NCBI GenBank assembly: GCA_013297755.1
Contig: JAAFIH010000012.1
Location: forward strand, 48,125 to 112,124
Source of the DNA: Cytophagales bacterium
Lineage (GTDB): Bacteria; Bacteroidota; Bacteroidia; Cytophagales; UBA9547
Length of the DNA: 64,000 bases
Reading direction: 5' to 3'
The notes under the pieces were generated by a model. The model was not told the origin of the DNA and made no database searches. It was given only the letters and a program-made list of their open reading frames with translations. Below are positions 63,973-64,000 of this stretch, piece by piece. A program made the position numbers and the translations under genes. Every line of letters begins with the position of its first letter. The stretch's first letter is position 1.

Positions 63973-64000
63973 AAAAATCAAAAAATAGCATTATTTCTAG
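63955..64000 (+). CDS. Start of an unidentified gene (cut by window edge)
   Basis: Fifteen codons, MDTFSDKNQKIALFL, remain open to the window end. A well-spaced promoter lies just upstream, which is the main reason to believe it. Too short to assign a family. Confidence 0.45.
   Translation, partial: MDTFSDKNQKIALFL

Overview
The window is a chromosomal segment of a low-GC member of the phylum Bacteroidota. The evidence is: (i) secreted giant proteins with the Por/type IX secretion (T9SS) C-terminal domain (type A: SFSIYPNPTNGEF, YLIYPNPAETEVF) and one with the gliding-associated type B (CHU_C) C-terminal domain; (ii) promoters of the Bacteroidota form TTTG/TTG-N19-TAnnTTTG, seen with exact spacing at three places; (iii) the gene order tRNA-Tyr, tRNA-Gly, tRNA-Thr, tuf, tRNA-Trp, secE, nusG, rplK; (iv) a 7TMR-DISM sensor kinase and DUF2911, DUF3137 and DUF6150-like proteins. 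I cannot place it below phylum with confidence; a Cytophagales-like relative is plausible.

Layout. 1-4.3 kb: 5' end of nuoF, a small lipoprotein, a stand-alone trpE and an AraC-type regulator. 4.3-9.8 kb: a cluster of palindromic repeats, a 1508-aa T9SS cargo protein (FG-GAP, MBG, Ig-like and IPT modules) and more palindromes. 9.8-15 kb: beta-helix lipoprotein, fabI, trmB, and queA-ribF. 15-18.5 kb: the tuf/secE/nusG/rplK operon with four tRNAs, read leftwards from one consensus promoter and ended after rplK by a strong terminator. 18.5-25.6 kb: hemW, surE, a NarL-type two-component system, an FGGY sugar kinase and a DUF2911 protein. 26-30 kb: a circularly permuted ATP-grasp protein and its usual alpha-E partner, separated by 1.2 kb of heptanucleotide arrays and a four-copy composite repeat. 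30-40 kb: a knot-fold-like secreted protein, prmA, SRP RNA (antisense to the prmA 3' end), DUF3137, an ABC exporter, an Hpt-like protein, rbfA, a LolC/E-type permease, an LRR-protein kinase, rpiB and gapN. 40-42 kb: a 74-bp palindromic tandem array in front of a class II Fic protein. 42-63 kb: three giant exported proteins (1628, 3492 and 1439 aa). 63-64 kb: gene remnants (hicB pseudogene) and the start of a new gene.

Most genes are housekeeping or single-gene units; clear co-transcription is seen for ribF-queA, the sensor kinase and regulator, the tuf operon, and rbfA-permease. The striking part of the window is its repeat load: three MITE-like families with terminal inverted repeats (one with perfect 9-bp target duplications), several palindrome families reused as terminators behind secreted-protein genes, heptamer arrays beginning at stop codons, and recently duplicated segments inside the giant surface proteins.
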